Shown here: piece after piece, positions 1-9,184 of the stretch | Layout: each line of letters begins with the position of its first letter | How positions within the stretch are numbered: position 1 is the stretch's first letter | Origin: Sphingobacteriales bacterium 16-39-50 | Lineage (GTDB): Bacteria; Bacteroidota; Bacteroidia; Sphingobacteriales; Sphingobacteriaceae | Length of the DNA stretch: 64,000 nucleotides | Direction of reading: 5' to 3' | Assembly: GCA_002257025.1 (NCBI GenBank) | Contig: NCHA01000002.1 | Location: 124,001 to 188,000, forward strand | Made by a program: the position numbers and the translations under genes | Notes under the pieces: model-generated | Seen by the model: the letters and a program-made list of their open reading frames with translations, nothing else | What the model was told of the DNA's origin: nothing | Databases searched by the model: none

Positions 1-3000
1 GCCCAAACCAGTCCCTTTGGGTTTATCAGTAAGGGTATCACCTCCAACTTGTTTAAATTGCTCAAATACTGCAACATAATCTTCTGCAGCAATGCCAATT
101 CCGGTATCGGTAATCCCAACAATCAATTCATCCCCATCCCTGTAAACCTTACATAATACAGATCCTTTGTCAGTAAATTTCACTGCATTTGAAATCAGAT
201 TAATAATTACCTGGATCAATTTATCACGATCGCCGGCAATGGGTGGCAGATCTGCTTCTATTTGTCTTTCAAGTTTGAGGGATTTTTGATTAAAAAGTGA
301 AGCAGTTGCAGAAATCGCTCTCTCCGCCACTTCTGACAGCGAGACATCTTCCACATTCCACTCCATTTTTCCTGCTTCAATTTTGGCGAGATCAAGAACG
401 TCATTGATCAAATGGGTTAGCCTTTCTCCTTCTGAGATGACGACCCCAAGATTTTCAACAATTTGGTTGACCACTTTATCTGTTTTAGGATCAGTGCGGT
501 CTACAGTTGGAAATATTTTTTCATCCAATCGCTTTCGTATGATCTTTGCAAATCCCAGTACAGAAGTAAGCGGGGTTCTCAGTTCGTGACTTACGGTAGA
601 AAGAAAAGCACTTTTGGCATCGTTTGCTTTTTCTGCAGCTTTACTTGCCGCTTCGGCCTCCATCTTCGCTTGCTTAACATCTTCAAATAAGGTAGCATTG
701 TTCAAAGCAACTCCAACAGATGCAGCTATAGTTGATAACAATCGTTGATCGTCTTCGTTAAATCGATTTTCCTGCTCTGTACTCTGAACACTCAAAACTC
801 CGACAATATCATCTCCAACAGGTATTGGGACTCCCAGGTAAGATGCAGCAGGAAGTCCCATTTGTTGAATACCCATTTCTACCGTTCTTTCCTGAATATC
901 TTTATTTATCAGTAAAGCCTCTCCAGTGAGGATTATGTTTGAAGTCAAACCATCCCCAATTAACCGTGAGGGCATTACTTCTCCATATTGATATACAAAG
1001 TTTATTACCCCGGTTTTCTGATTCAATAAGGCCAGATAAACAATGTTTGCATTGAAAAGCTGTTTCATTTGGTCGCCAACAAATTGTATCAGCTCATCTG
1101 TATTTAATTGTGAAGCAAGGGCTTTACTAATATTATTTACTGTACTTAACTCTGTTGCCCTTTGCTTGGCTTCTGAAAGCAAATGTGTGGTTTCATCAAA
1201 TAATCTGGCGTTTTCAAGAGCCACACTCATACTATTGGTCAGTGTAGTTAGCAATCTCAGATCGGGTTCTGAAAATGCATCTTCACGATCAACGTTTTGC
1301 AGACTAACTGACCCTTTTACAACGTCTCCCACGACCATGGGAACAAAAACCGCAGATTTTGGTGGCTGACCCATACTTACTCCTGATCCTCCATATTTTT
1401 TGGCAGTTTCCAGATAATCCTTGTTAATAAGTAAGGCTTTTTTTGTCTTAATTATTTGTTTGTTTGCCCAAATAATTGGCCTTGGATCAGTATAATGACG
1501 TTCACCTTTTTCTATAGCATATCTCCAATGCTCATTACCGGTTTTATGGTCAAAAGTGCGGATCAAAACAGTTTGTATATCGAATAAATCACAAATACGA
1601 TTTCCTACAATTTCATAGATTGCCTGTATGTCCATTTCCCTAACCAGACCTTCCTGAACACTGTTTATCACCGCGAGTTCAGCAGTCCGCTGTTCTGTTT
1701 CTTTTAACAAGCGATTGGTTTCATCAAATAATCTGGCGTTCTCAAGCGCTACGCTCATACTATTGGTTAAGGTCGTAAGCAGACGTACATCAGACTCTCC
1801 AAAAGCATGTTCCTTATCAACATTTTGTAAACTCACTGAACCCCTCACAACATCTCCTACCATCATCGGAACAAATAAGGCAGATTTTGGTGGCTGACCA
1901 GCTGTAACGCCCGAACCTCCATGTTTAAGCGACGTTTCTACATAATTTTCTTCAATATCTAAAGGCTTCTTTGTCAATATTAGTTGACGGCTGTTCCAGT
2001 TTAACGGGCGTGGATCAACATATTGGCGAATGCCTTTTTCTTTTGCATAATGCCAATGTTCAAATCCCGTTTCATGGTCAAATGTTCGGATTACCAGTGT
2101 TTGGGAATCAGGAAACAATTCACAGAGACGATCACCAACCATATTATAAATACCCTGCATATCCAGTTCATGAGCCAGGCCTTCCTGAACACTATTTATA
2201 ACTGCTAATTCTGCTGTACGCTGCTCAGTTTCCTTTAATAAACGGTTGGTCTCATCAAATAAGCGTGCGTTTTCTAATGCTACACTCATGCTGTTTGAAA
2301 GAGTTTCCAATAGCCTGACATCAGAGTCGCTGAAAGCATTTTCTTTGTCCATATTTTGAAGGCTAACATAGCCCCGAACCTCTGTACCTGCAACAAGAGG
2401 CACGAACAAGCTGCACATTGGCATTTCTGTATTGCCGATTGCTGTTACTCCATATATAACTTTAAGCTGTTTTTTTGTTTTCAAATAAATAGTATGCCCA
2501 TGATCCAAAAGATCCTGACGCAAATTGTTAATTGGTCTTGGAGGGATATTTACTTTTTGACCATTTTCAAAAACATAATTAAAGTGCTCATATTTTATTA
2601 TTGGATCAAATGAAGCAATAATTACAGCCTGTGCATTGAAAAGCCTTTGAACCCGATCACCAACGAGTTCATAAATACCCTGCATATCCAGCTCTTTGGC
2701 CAGACCTTCCTGTACACTATTTATAACTGCTAATTCTGCGGTTCGTTGTTCTGTTTCTTTGAGCAGGCGGGTGGTTTCATCAAAGAGACGGGCATTATCC
2801 AAAGCCACACTCATACTATTAGATAAGGTTTCTAATAGCCGAACATCAGAGTCGCTGAAGGCCCCCTCGACCTCCATATTTTGTAAACTGACATAACTGG
2901 TTACTTTGTCTCCAACAATTAAAGGAACAAATACTCCCGATACCATAATTTTTGTTCCGGGGATTGAAACACCTTTGAACCAGGTAAAAGATTCATCCTT

Positions 3001-4926
3001 GTTTTGAATAACTATTTTTTGTTTACTACTAATGAGTTTTAATCGTAAGTGATCCAAGGGCCTTGGTTCAGGATAGAACCGTCCGCTTTGATTGAAATTA
3101 TATTGAAAATGTTCCAGCCCATTTTCTTCATCTAATGTTGCAATTATGACTGATTGCGCATTAAATACCTGACGGATCTTATTTCCAACCAGATCGTAAA
3201 TGGCCTGCATATCCAGTTCATTTGCAAGGCCTTCCTGGACACTATTAATAACCGCCAATTCTGCAGTACGAAGTTCAGTTTCTTTGAGCAGGCGGTTGGT
3301 TTCATCAAAGAGCCTTGCATTTTCTAATGCTACACTCATACTGTTGGTTAAAGTAGTGAGTAGTCTTACATCAGAATCAGTAAAGGCATGTTCCCGGTCC
3401 ACATTCTGAAGACTTACCGATCCTCTTACAACATCACCTACAATCATCGGTACAAATACAGCCGACTTCGGTGGTTCTCCTTTTACAACTCCCTCAGAAC
3501 CGAATTTTTTAGCCTTCTCAACAAAATTATCATTGATCAGCAGGGGTTCCTTGGTGGTAATAATAATATTGTTGGTCCAAATAATTGGTCTTGGGTCTAC
3601 CGAGAAACGTACTCTCTTTTCAATGGCATATTGAAAATATTCCAGTCCGGTATCATGATCAAAAGTCCTGATCACTAAGGCTTGTGTATCAGGAAACAAT
3701 TCGCACAATCTGTCGCCAACTAATTCATATATAGCCTTCATATCCATCTCACGCACCAATCCCTCCTGCACACTATTTATAACCCCCAACTCAGCTTTTT
3801 GCTGCTCTGTTTCTTTTAATAAGCGGGTGGTTTCATCAAACAGTTTTGCATTTTGAAGCGCAACGCTCATACTGTTTGACAATGTACTTAAGAGACGGAC
3901 ATCAGAAAATGAAAAAGCATTTTCCTGATCAATGTTTTGAAGACTTACATAGCCGGTAACCCTATCGCCCACCTTCATAGGCATGAACAATAGGGATTTT
4001 GGCATCTCTGTTCCAGGTACTACCCTTAAGCCAAACTCAGCAATTGCTTTACCTACATTTTCATTGATCAGAATATTTTGGCCTGTTTGAATAAGATGTT
4101 CCCTTACCTTATCAAAGGTCCTGGGTTTTGGAGAAGAAATTTCCCCGTTTTCAATAGCATAATTAAAATATTCGATCTTATTTTGCAGATCGAATGTGGC
4201 AATTATAACTCCCTGAGCATTAAACAGATCACGGATACGGTTGCCAACCAAATTATAAATACCCTGCATGTCCATCTCCCTCACCAGGCCTTCCTGAACA
4301 CTATTTATCACAGCCAGTTCTGCCTTGCCCTGTTCGGTTTCTTTCAGAAGGCGTGCAGTCTCGTCAAACAGTCGGGCATTTTCCAGAGCCACCCCCATAC
4401 TATTTGCCAGGGTTTCTAAAAGAGATATATTATTCTCACTGAAAGCGTTTTCTTTATCAACATTCTGCAGACTTATATAGCCGGTAATCTTATCTCCCAT
4501 TACAAGAGGAACAAATACTCCGGATATCATTATTTTTGTTCCTGGCAATGCACTTTTCCCAAGCCACTCAAATGCTTCTTCCCTGGTATTTAAAACAATT
4601 TTCTGACGGGAGGTGATAAGATGTTGCCTTAATTTATCAAGAGGTCGGGATTCCAGATAAAAACGCTCGCCATTCTCAATGGTATATTTAAAGTTTTCTA
4701 CCGCAACATCCTCTTCGAATGTTGCAATTATAACAGCTTGAGCATCAAACAGATCTCGTATACGATCCCCAACAAGGTCGTATATCGCCTGTATTTCCAT
4801 GTTCATTACTAATGCTTCCTGGACACTATTGATTACCGCCAACTCCTGGATACGTTGGTTGAGTTGAGTGGATAGCTGAGTTATCTGATTTTCAAGTAAT
4901 TCATTAGGAAGTTTTTCTTTCGCCAT
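1..4926 (-). CDS. Multi-GAF sensor histidine kinase (C-terminus beyond left edge)
   Basis: The frame is open for 1642 codons from the ATG at 4926 to the window edge. Reading the translation, residues about 25-1260 hold eight GAF modules. Seven start with a near-identical ELAVINSVQEG linker at about 175-residue spacing; the eighth is divergent. A short alpha-helical linker leads to a HisKA domain with the H-box S-H-E-L-R-T-P-L (phospho-acceptor His about residue 1447). The HATPase domain has N-box NLISNAVKF, G1 box DTGIGI and the start of the G2 box GTGLG, where the window ends. No transmembrane segment or signal peptide is visible, so it is a cytoplasmic sensor. GAF domains bind small ligands or chromophores; the ligand cannot be read from the sequence. 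I cannot tell whether a receiver domain follows. The gene is monocistronic as far as seen. Confidence 0.93.
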   Translation of the reverse strand, partial: MAKEKLPNELLENQITQLSTQLNQRIQELAVINSVQEALVMNMEIQAIYDLVGDRIRDLFDAQAVIIATFEEDVAVENFKYTIENGERFYLESRPLDKLRQHLITSRQKIVLNTREEAFEWLGKSALPGTKIMISGVFVPLVMGDKITGYISLQNVDKENAFSENNISLLETLANSMGVALENARLFDETARLLKETEQGKAELAVINSVQEGLVREMDMQGIYNLVGNRIRDLFNAQGVIIATFDLQNKIEYFNYAIENGEISSPKPRTFDKVREHLIQTGQNILINENVGKAIAEFGLRVVPGTEMPKSLLFMPMKVGDRVTGYVSLQNIDQENAFSFSDVRLLSTLSNSMSVALQNAKLFDETTRLLKETEQQKAELGVINSVQEGLVREMDMKAIYELVGDRLCELFPDTQALVIRTFDHDTGLEYFQYAIEKRVRFSVDPRPIIWTNNIIITTKEPLLINDNFVEKAKKFGSEGVVKGEPPKSAVFVPMIVGDVVRGSVSLQNVDREHAFTDSDVRLLTTLTNSMSVALENARLFDETNRLLKETELRTAELAVINSVQEGLANELDMQAIYDLVGNKIRQVFNAQSVIIATLDEENGLEHFQYNFNQSGRFYPEPRPLDHLRLKLISSKQKIVIQNKDESFTWFKGVSIPGTKIMVSGVFVPLIVGDKVTSYVSLQNMEVEGAFSDSDVRLLETLSNSMSVALDNARLFDETTRLLKETEQRTAELAVINSVQEGLAKELDMQGIYELVGDRVQRLFNAQAVIIASFDPIIKYEHFNYVFENGQKVNIPPRPINNLRQDLLDHGHTIYLKTKKQLKVIYGVTAIGNTEMPMCSLFVPLVAGTEVRGYVSLQNMDKENAFSDSDVRLLETLSNSMSVALENARLFDETNRLLKETEQRTAELAVINSVQEGLAHELDMQGIYNMVGDRLCELFPDSQTLVIRTFDHETGFEHWHYAKEKGIRQYVDPRPLNWNSRQLILTKKPLDIEENYVETSLKHGGSGVTAGQPPKSALFVPMMVGDVVRGSVSLQNVDKEHAFGESDVRLLTTLTNSMSVALENARLFDETNRLLKETEQRTAELAVINSVQEGLVREMDIQAIYEIVGNRICDLFDIQTVLIRTFDHKTGNEHWRYAIEKGERHYTDPRPIIWANKQIIKTKKALLINKDYLETAKKYGGSGVSMGQPPKSAVFVPMVVGDVVKGSVSLQNVDREDAFSEPDLRLLTTLTNSMSVALENARLFDETTHLLSEAKQRATELSTVNNISKALASQLNTDELIQFVGDQMKQLFNANIVYLALLNQKTGVINFVYQYGEVMPSRLIGDGLTSNIILTGEALLINKDIQERTVEMGIQQMGLPAASYLGVPIPVGDDIVGVLSVQSTEQENRFNEDDQRLLSTIAASVGVALNNATLFEDVKQAKMEAEAASKAAEKANDAKSAFLSTVSHELRTPLTSVLGFAKIIRKRLDEKIFPTVDRTDPKTDKVVNQIVENLGVVISEGERLTHLINDVLDLAKIEAGKMEWNVEDVSLSEVAERAISATASLFNQKSLKLERQIEADLPPIAGDRDKLIQVIINLISNAVKFTDKGSVLCKVYRDGDELIVGITDTGIGIAAEDYVAVFEQFKQVGGDTLTDKPKGTGLG
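1153..4848 (-). repeat. Seven tandem in-frame GAF-module repeats inside the histidine kinase
   Basis: Module starts, marked by the ELAVINS-type linker, lie near 4848, 4322, 3793, 3262, 2738, 2212 and 1682. The spacing is 524-531 bp, and the eighth, divergent module begins near 1152. The modules fall into three subtypes. Type B (1 and 4) carries the FVPL core preceded by PGTKIM. Type B' (2 and 5) carries TEMP ahead of the core. Type A (3, 6 and 7) carries RTFDH, then PPKSA and GSVSLQNVD. The order B-B'-A-B-B'-A-A implies duplication of a three-module block of about 1.58 kb plus an extra copy of the last module. Confidence 0.85.
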
Positions 4927-5240
4927 CAGAATATTTGTTTAAAGAAAATACAGGTTTAGGAAGAATTTAAATATCAATAATTGGCAAGTCAAAAGGCTTG
5001 AGTATAAATATAATAAATTAACCAGAGTATAATATTATTACAATAACTATTGCATTGAGTTTATATTTATAATGCCCACTATATCTTTCAACCAATATAA
5101 CTAATTGATATTTAGGGCATTTTATAATGTTTTAAATAAACATACATAATAAACTTATAATTTAAATATTTGCTCACATGAGGATATAAGCACAGCCCAT
5201 TTAGATAAACAATTGATATATTAGCTATAATTTATAGGGT
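4927..5240. other. AT-rich divergent intergenic region
   Basis: These 314 bp separate the divergently transcribed histidine kinase and HD-domain gene and should hold both promoters. The sequence is strongly AT-rich. I found no exact TAnnTTTG element at a convincing distance from either start, and no strong hairpin, open frame or repeat. Confidence 0.5.
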
Positions 5241-5831
5241 ATGCAGTTCTACAATGCAAGTGATTTTATTTTTAAAAAATTGACCAGCGAGTTGCCAAAG
5301 ACTTTATACTATCATGGTTCAGCGCATACTCGTGATGTATTTTCTGTCGCCGGGTTTCTGGCAGAGAAGGAAAAAATAAATCCTTATCTAACACAATTGA
5401 TCCTAACTGCCGCCTCTTATCATGATTCGGGATTTTTGAATTGTTATGCCGGGCATGAGGAAGCTTCTTGCCATATTGCAGAAGAATATTTACCATCATT
5501 TAATTATACAAAAGAAGAAATCGAATTGATTTGCGGGATGATACGGGCTACCCGGATTCCACAAAGTCCACAAACCCCACTTGAGCAAATAATTGCAGAT
5601 GCAGACCTTGATTATCTTGGGCGTGACGATTATTTTACCATAAGCAATCAGCTTTTTAAGGAACTTCTACACACAGGACTGATAAATGATGAAACTGAAT
5701 GGGAAAGATTACAGATAAGTTTTATAGAAAGCCATCAATATTTTACCAAAACATCGATTAGTCTAAGGGAAGATAAAAAACAATCCAACTTAGAAAAAAT
5801 TAAAGCCCGGATAAATAAATCTGCACTTTAA
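5241..5831 (+). CDS. HD-domain phosphohydrolase
   Basis: This is a 196-residue soluble protein of the HD superfamily, metal-dependent phosphohydrolases that often act on nucleotides or cyclic dinucleotides. Visible metal ligands are H25/H29 in the YYHGSAHTRDV segment, the H61-D62 doublet in SYHDSG, H72 in AGHEEA, and the acidic ADADLDYLG segment around D120-D124. There is no GGDEF, EAL or sensor domain and no signal peptide, so it probably acts alone in the cytoplasm. The ATG follows an AT-rich leader ending in TATAGGGT, the only purine-rich stretch near the start. It is divergent from the multi-GAF kinase, but a functional link is only suggested by position. The substrate is unknown. Confidence 0.8.
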   Translation: MQFYNASDFIFKKLTSELPKTLYYHGSAHTRDVFSVAGFLAEKEKINPYLTQLILTAASYHDSGFLNCYAGHEEASCHIAEEYLPSFNYTKEEIELICGMIRATRIPQSPQTPLEQIIADADLDYLGRDDYFTISNQLFKELLHTGLINDETEWERLQISFIESHQYFTKTSISLREDKKQSNLEKIKARINKSAL

Positions 5832-5955
5832 TAAAACCTGCAGGAACATATTGCATTGATCTCTTGAATATCGCTGAAAACATTAGAACGATTTAAAAAA
5901 GACCGTTCGACCGGTATCAGCATGTAAGGCTTCGTTACTCATAAAAAAAATACAG

Positions 5956-6825
5956 ATGAAAAACGTACTTCTATCGAATTGGCTCAGCGAAATCATATAC
6001 ACCACTATTGGTATACTTTTCTGTGGCTTTGCATTAAAGGGATTCCTGGTTCCCAATCAATTTTTTGATGGAGGAATTACAGGTATATCACTACTTATAC
6101 ATGAAATATACCATATAAATATTGCCTATATCATCATAGTGGCAAATATTCCGTTTATCATTATGGGGGCATATCAGATAAATCGAAAATTTGCCATTCG
6201 AACTCTGATGGCCGTTATTGGATTAGGATTGTGTCTACTATTCGTTCCTTATCCGCAAATAACATCAGATAAATTACTGGTTTCCATATTTGGAGGGGTA
6301 TTTATGGGTATTGGCGTCGGATTTGCTATTCGGGGCGGCTGCGCGCTCGATGGTGTTGAGGTTTTGGCTCTTTATACTTTAAAAAGGGTGAGTTTCACAA
6401 TAAGTGAGATCATCTTAGGAATAAATATCCTGATTTTTCTGATTGCTGCTACGATGCTTGGCCTGCCAACCGCCTTATATTCAATCTTAACGTATTATAC
6501 CGCATCACGAATGACCAGCTTTGTAGTAGAAGGCCTGGAAGAATATACCGGAGTTACAATTATTTCAGGCCAGAGTGAGGCAATCAAAGAAAAACTGGTA
6601 ATGGAGTTGGGAAGAGGTATTACAGTATATAAAGGTGAACGTGGATTTTTGAAAGAAAGTTTTGATACAAGTCATCCGGTCGATATTGTCTTCACTGTAG
6701 TTACCAGACTTGAATTACGACGCTTGAAAAATTTAGTCCACAGAGTTGATCCCAATGCATTTGTATTTACCAGCCTGGTCAAAGAAGCAGCAGGGGGTGT
6801 ATTAAAAAGAAGAGCAGGGCACTAA
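5956..6825 (+). CDS. YitT family membrane protein with DUF2179 domain
   Basis: The 289-residue protein has five to six hydrophobic segments across about residues 10-195, including the glycine-rich FFDGGITGISLL segment and GGVFMGIGVGFAIRGGCALDG. Both are characteristic of the YitT (UPF0750) family. The C-terminal 85 residues form a cytoplasmic DUF2179 domain (GVTIISGQSEAIKEKL through AFVFTSLVKEA), which has a PII-like alpha/beta fold in related proteins. Length and domain order are normal for the family. Transport function is assumed from the fold; the substrate is not established. It lies 124 bp downstream of the HD-domain gene on the same strand and converges with the PQQ dehydrogenase only 9 bp from its end. 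Confidence 0.88.
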   Translation: MKNVLLSNWLSEIIYTTIGILFCGFALKGFLVPNQFFDGGITGISLLIHEIYHINIAYIIIVANIPFIIMGAYQINRKFAIRTLMAVIGLGLCLLFVPYPQITSDKLLVSIFGGVFMGIGVGFAIRGGCALDGVEVLALYTLKRVSFTISEIILGINILIFLIAATMLGLPTALYSILTYYTASRMTSFVVEGLEEYTGVTIISGQSEAIKEKLVMELGRGITVYKGERGFLKESFDTSHPVDIVFTVVTRLELRRLKNLVHRVDPNAFVFTSLVKEAAGGVLKRRAGH

Positions 6826-6834
6826 TTAATTCAA

Positions 6835-9045
6835 CTACCTCTTACCGGGCAATGCAAAAACCATTACATACCCGCCCGGGTTATCTGTATCACCTGCAAC
6901 AGACACCGCTATGTATTGCTTTTTACCACTTCTATATGTTGATGCATTGGAAGTTGTACTACCCGGGATTGGGGTATCCCATATTAATTCGCCTGAATCT
7001 TTATCATATGCCCTGAACCTGAAATCAGTCCCGCCCATATTGGCTCCGATAAACAGCAATCCGCCCGCAGTTACAATTGGTCCCGTATTTCCTTCAGAAC
7101 CTGTTTCAGGCTCTCCCTTTCGCTGCAAATGAGGATAATTACCTAAAGGAATAGTCCAGGCGTATTCACCCGTATTGAGGTTAATTGCATTTAAGGTAGC
7201 CCATGGAGGTTTAATTCCATAACGCCCTTCTGAATCACGGAATTTACCATTGGATAAAATATCAAGGTATCTGACAGGGACTTCCAGTTTAAACTTATCC
7301 GCATCCTTATTTGCTGATTCACTTTTTGCTATTTCTTTCAAAAAATTGATCTCCCTGGCAGGTCTTGTATCCTTATCAAACAGAAAAGAAATAATCGCTT
7401 CCTCTTTACCTGCAATTATGCTGGCAAATGAGGGCATCTTCCCGGATCCTACTCTGATTTTACCTAACACTTCTTCTTCATTCATTCTGCCCTGAAGTCC
7501 ACTTAATGATGGATAATCATTATCTCCCTTCTTGTCAGCACCATGACAAGCCTGGCAATAAGTAGTATAAAGTGCTTTCCCCTGACTAAATGGGGTACCG
7601 GATTCATTTTCAGGTTCCATTTTTTTCATGAGACTTACACCGGGGGTGTTCGTAGCCCTGACATAAATTATCCCGCTTGCCGGGTCAAAAGCACCGCCTC
7701 CCCAGCTTGAGCCACCACTTGTTCCGGGAAGATTGACATTACCTTTGAGGGATGGAGGAGTAAAAAGACCTTCATATCTTATGGACTTAAATCTTTTCAC
7801 AAGTTCATCGTTTGATGCCTTTGAATATTTGCTCAGATCATCCAATGAGATATGCTGACGGGCATAAGGCTTTGGTTTTAAGGGGAATGGCTGTGTAGGC
7901 CATGCTTCTTCTCCGGGCACATCCGAAGCAGGTACCGGGCGTTCTTCTACAGGAAATAAGGGTTCACCCGTATCGCGATTAAGCAAATAAAGAAATCCTA
8001 TTTTGGATGTTTGGGCTACCGCATCAATTCTCTTTCCATCATGCACCACGCTAACCAGATTTGGAGGTGCCGGCAGGTCATAATCCCAAAGGTCATGATG
8101 TATAGTTTGATAGTGCCAGATATATTTCCCGGTTTGAGCATCAAGGGCTACGACACTATTTCCAAATAAGTTCTGGCCTTTTCGGTCTCCCCCATAAAAA
8201 TCATATGAGGGGGATCCCAATGCGAGAAATACCATTCCGCGTTTTTCATCTAGACTCATTCCAGCCCAGTTATTTACGCCCCCGGCATATTTCCAGGCTT
8301 CTTTAGGCCAGGTTTCATAACCAAACTCACCCGGATGTGGGATAGTATGGAAAGTCCATACCAGTTTGCCTGTCCTGATGTTATAAGCCCGTTGATATCC
8401 CGGTTCTGCGCCATATAATTCTGAAACTGCTGTACCAAGGATGTAGAGATCTTTATAAACAATTCCGGGGGATGAAGGAACAACGGATATTTTATCTGGA
8501 TCGCCGCGCATTCCTGCGTTCAGACTCACTTGGCCATCTTTTCCAAAATCGGAAATTAATTTTCCACTTAAGGCATCCAGGGCAAAAAGATTGCTGCCTG
8601 CTGTAAACAGGATTCTTTTATCATTACCATCTTCCCAATAAGTTACCCCGCGACTAACACCGCCACCCTGAGCCCCGGAAAAAGGGTCAAATGACCATAC
8701 TTGTTCACCTGTTATTGAGTTTATTGCATAAATTCTATTCCTGCTGGATGGAATATACATGATCCCCCCAACAATGATAGGATTGGCTTGTATTCTGGAG
8801 GTACGTGCACCCGGCAAAGCATCTTTAAAACGAAAAGTCCACGCCAGTTCCAATTGATTAACATTCGATTTATTGACTTGCTTTAATGCTGAGTAACTAC
8901 TGCTTTTTGAGTCTGCTTTATATGTGCTCCAGTTAGAGGTTTTCTGATTTGTTGTCTGGCAAGCTGAAAAAATAAATAGGAATAAAAATAGCCATAAACC
9001 AGATTTTGGACTTGGCTTTAGAAATTTTAATCTAAGAATTTGCAT
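6835..9045 (-). CDS. PQQ-dependent dehydrogenase lipoprotein with cytochrome c insertion
   Basis: This is a quinoprotein dehydrogenase of about 736 residues, which would oxidise a sugar or alcohol in the periplasm and pass electrons through PQQ and haem to the respiratory chain. The ATG at 9045 is preceded by GGAG at good spacing; a longer frame opens only at a TTG. The N-terminus is a lipoprotein signal with lipobox FSAC. Beta-propeller repeats with the AxDxxTGK/E..W tryptophan-docking pattern recur throughout (ALDAQTGKYIWHY, AINLNTGEYAWTI, AYDKDSGELIWDT). A class I cytochrome c domain is inserted late, with C497-x-x-C500-H501 and a likely axial Met in GKMPSF. No PQQ biosynthesis gene is present in the window. 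It lies 139 bp downstream of the glucarate-dehydratase-like gene and may end that operon or have its own promoter. The substrate is unknown. Confidence 0.9.
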   Translation of the reverse strand: MQILRLKFLKPSPKSGLWLFLFLFIFSACQTTNQKTSNWSTYKADSKSSSYSALKQVNKSNVNQLELAWTFRFKDALPGARTSRIQANPIIVGGIMYIPSSRNRIYAINSITGEQVWSFDPFSGAQGGGVSRGVTYWEDGNDKRILFTAGSNLFALDALSGKLISDFGKDGQVSLNAGMRGDPDKISVVPSSPGIVYKDLYILGTAVSELYGAEPGYQRAYNIRTGKLVWTFHTIPHPGEFGYETWPKEAWKYAGGVNNWAGMSLDEKRGMVFLALGSPSYDFYGGDRKGQNLFGNSVVALDAQTGKYIWHYQTIHHDLWDYDLPAPPNLVSVVHDGKRIDAVAQTSKIGFLYLLNRDTGEPLFPVEERPVPASDVPGEEAWPTQPFPLKPKPYARQHISLDDLSKYSKASNDELVKRFKSIRYEGLFTPPSLKGNVNLPGTSGGSSWGGGAFDPASGIIYVRATNTPGVSLMKKMEPENESGTPFSQGKALYTTYCQACHGADKKGDNDYPSLSGLQGRMNEEEVLGKIRVGSGKMPSFASIIAGKEEAIISFLFDKDTRPAREINFLKEIAKSESANKDADKFKLEVPVRYLDILSNGKFRDSEGRYGIKPPWATLNAINLNTGEYAWTIPLGNYPHLQRKGEPETGSEGNTGPIVTAGGLLFIGANMGGTDFRFRAYDKDSGELIWDTPIPGSTTSNASTYRSGKKQYIAVSVAGDTDNPGGYVMVFALPGKR

Positions 9046-9184
9046 ATTTTCTCCAGACTCAAACAAATTATAAATTCTATGGTATAGAATTTCAATTTAA
9101 GCTTAAAAAATTATTGTAAGAGGGGAATTTTAAAATATTTGATGGGAATTAAAAGAATTGGAGTTTAATAAAGGATAATGGGAT

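Noticed and set aside
1043..4419. Plus-strand open frames of 60-113 codons opposite the histidine kinase
   Set aside because: They are periodic shadows of the repeated GAF modules on the other strand; their recurring similar sequences reflect the duplication, not coding.
1153..4848. CRISPR-like or satellite repeat
   Set aside because: The roughly 530-bp periodicity is in-frame protein domain repetition with coding constraint, not short direct repeats with spacers.
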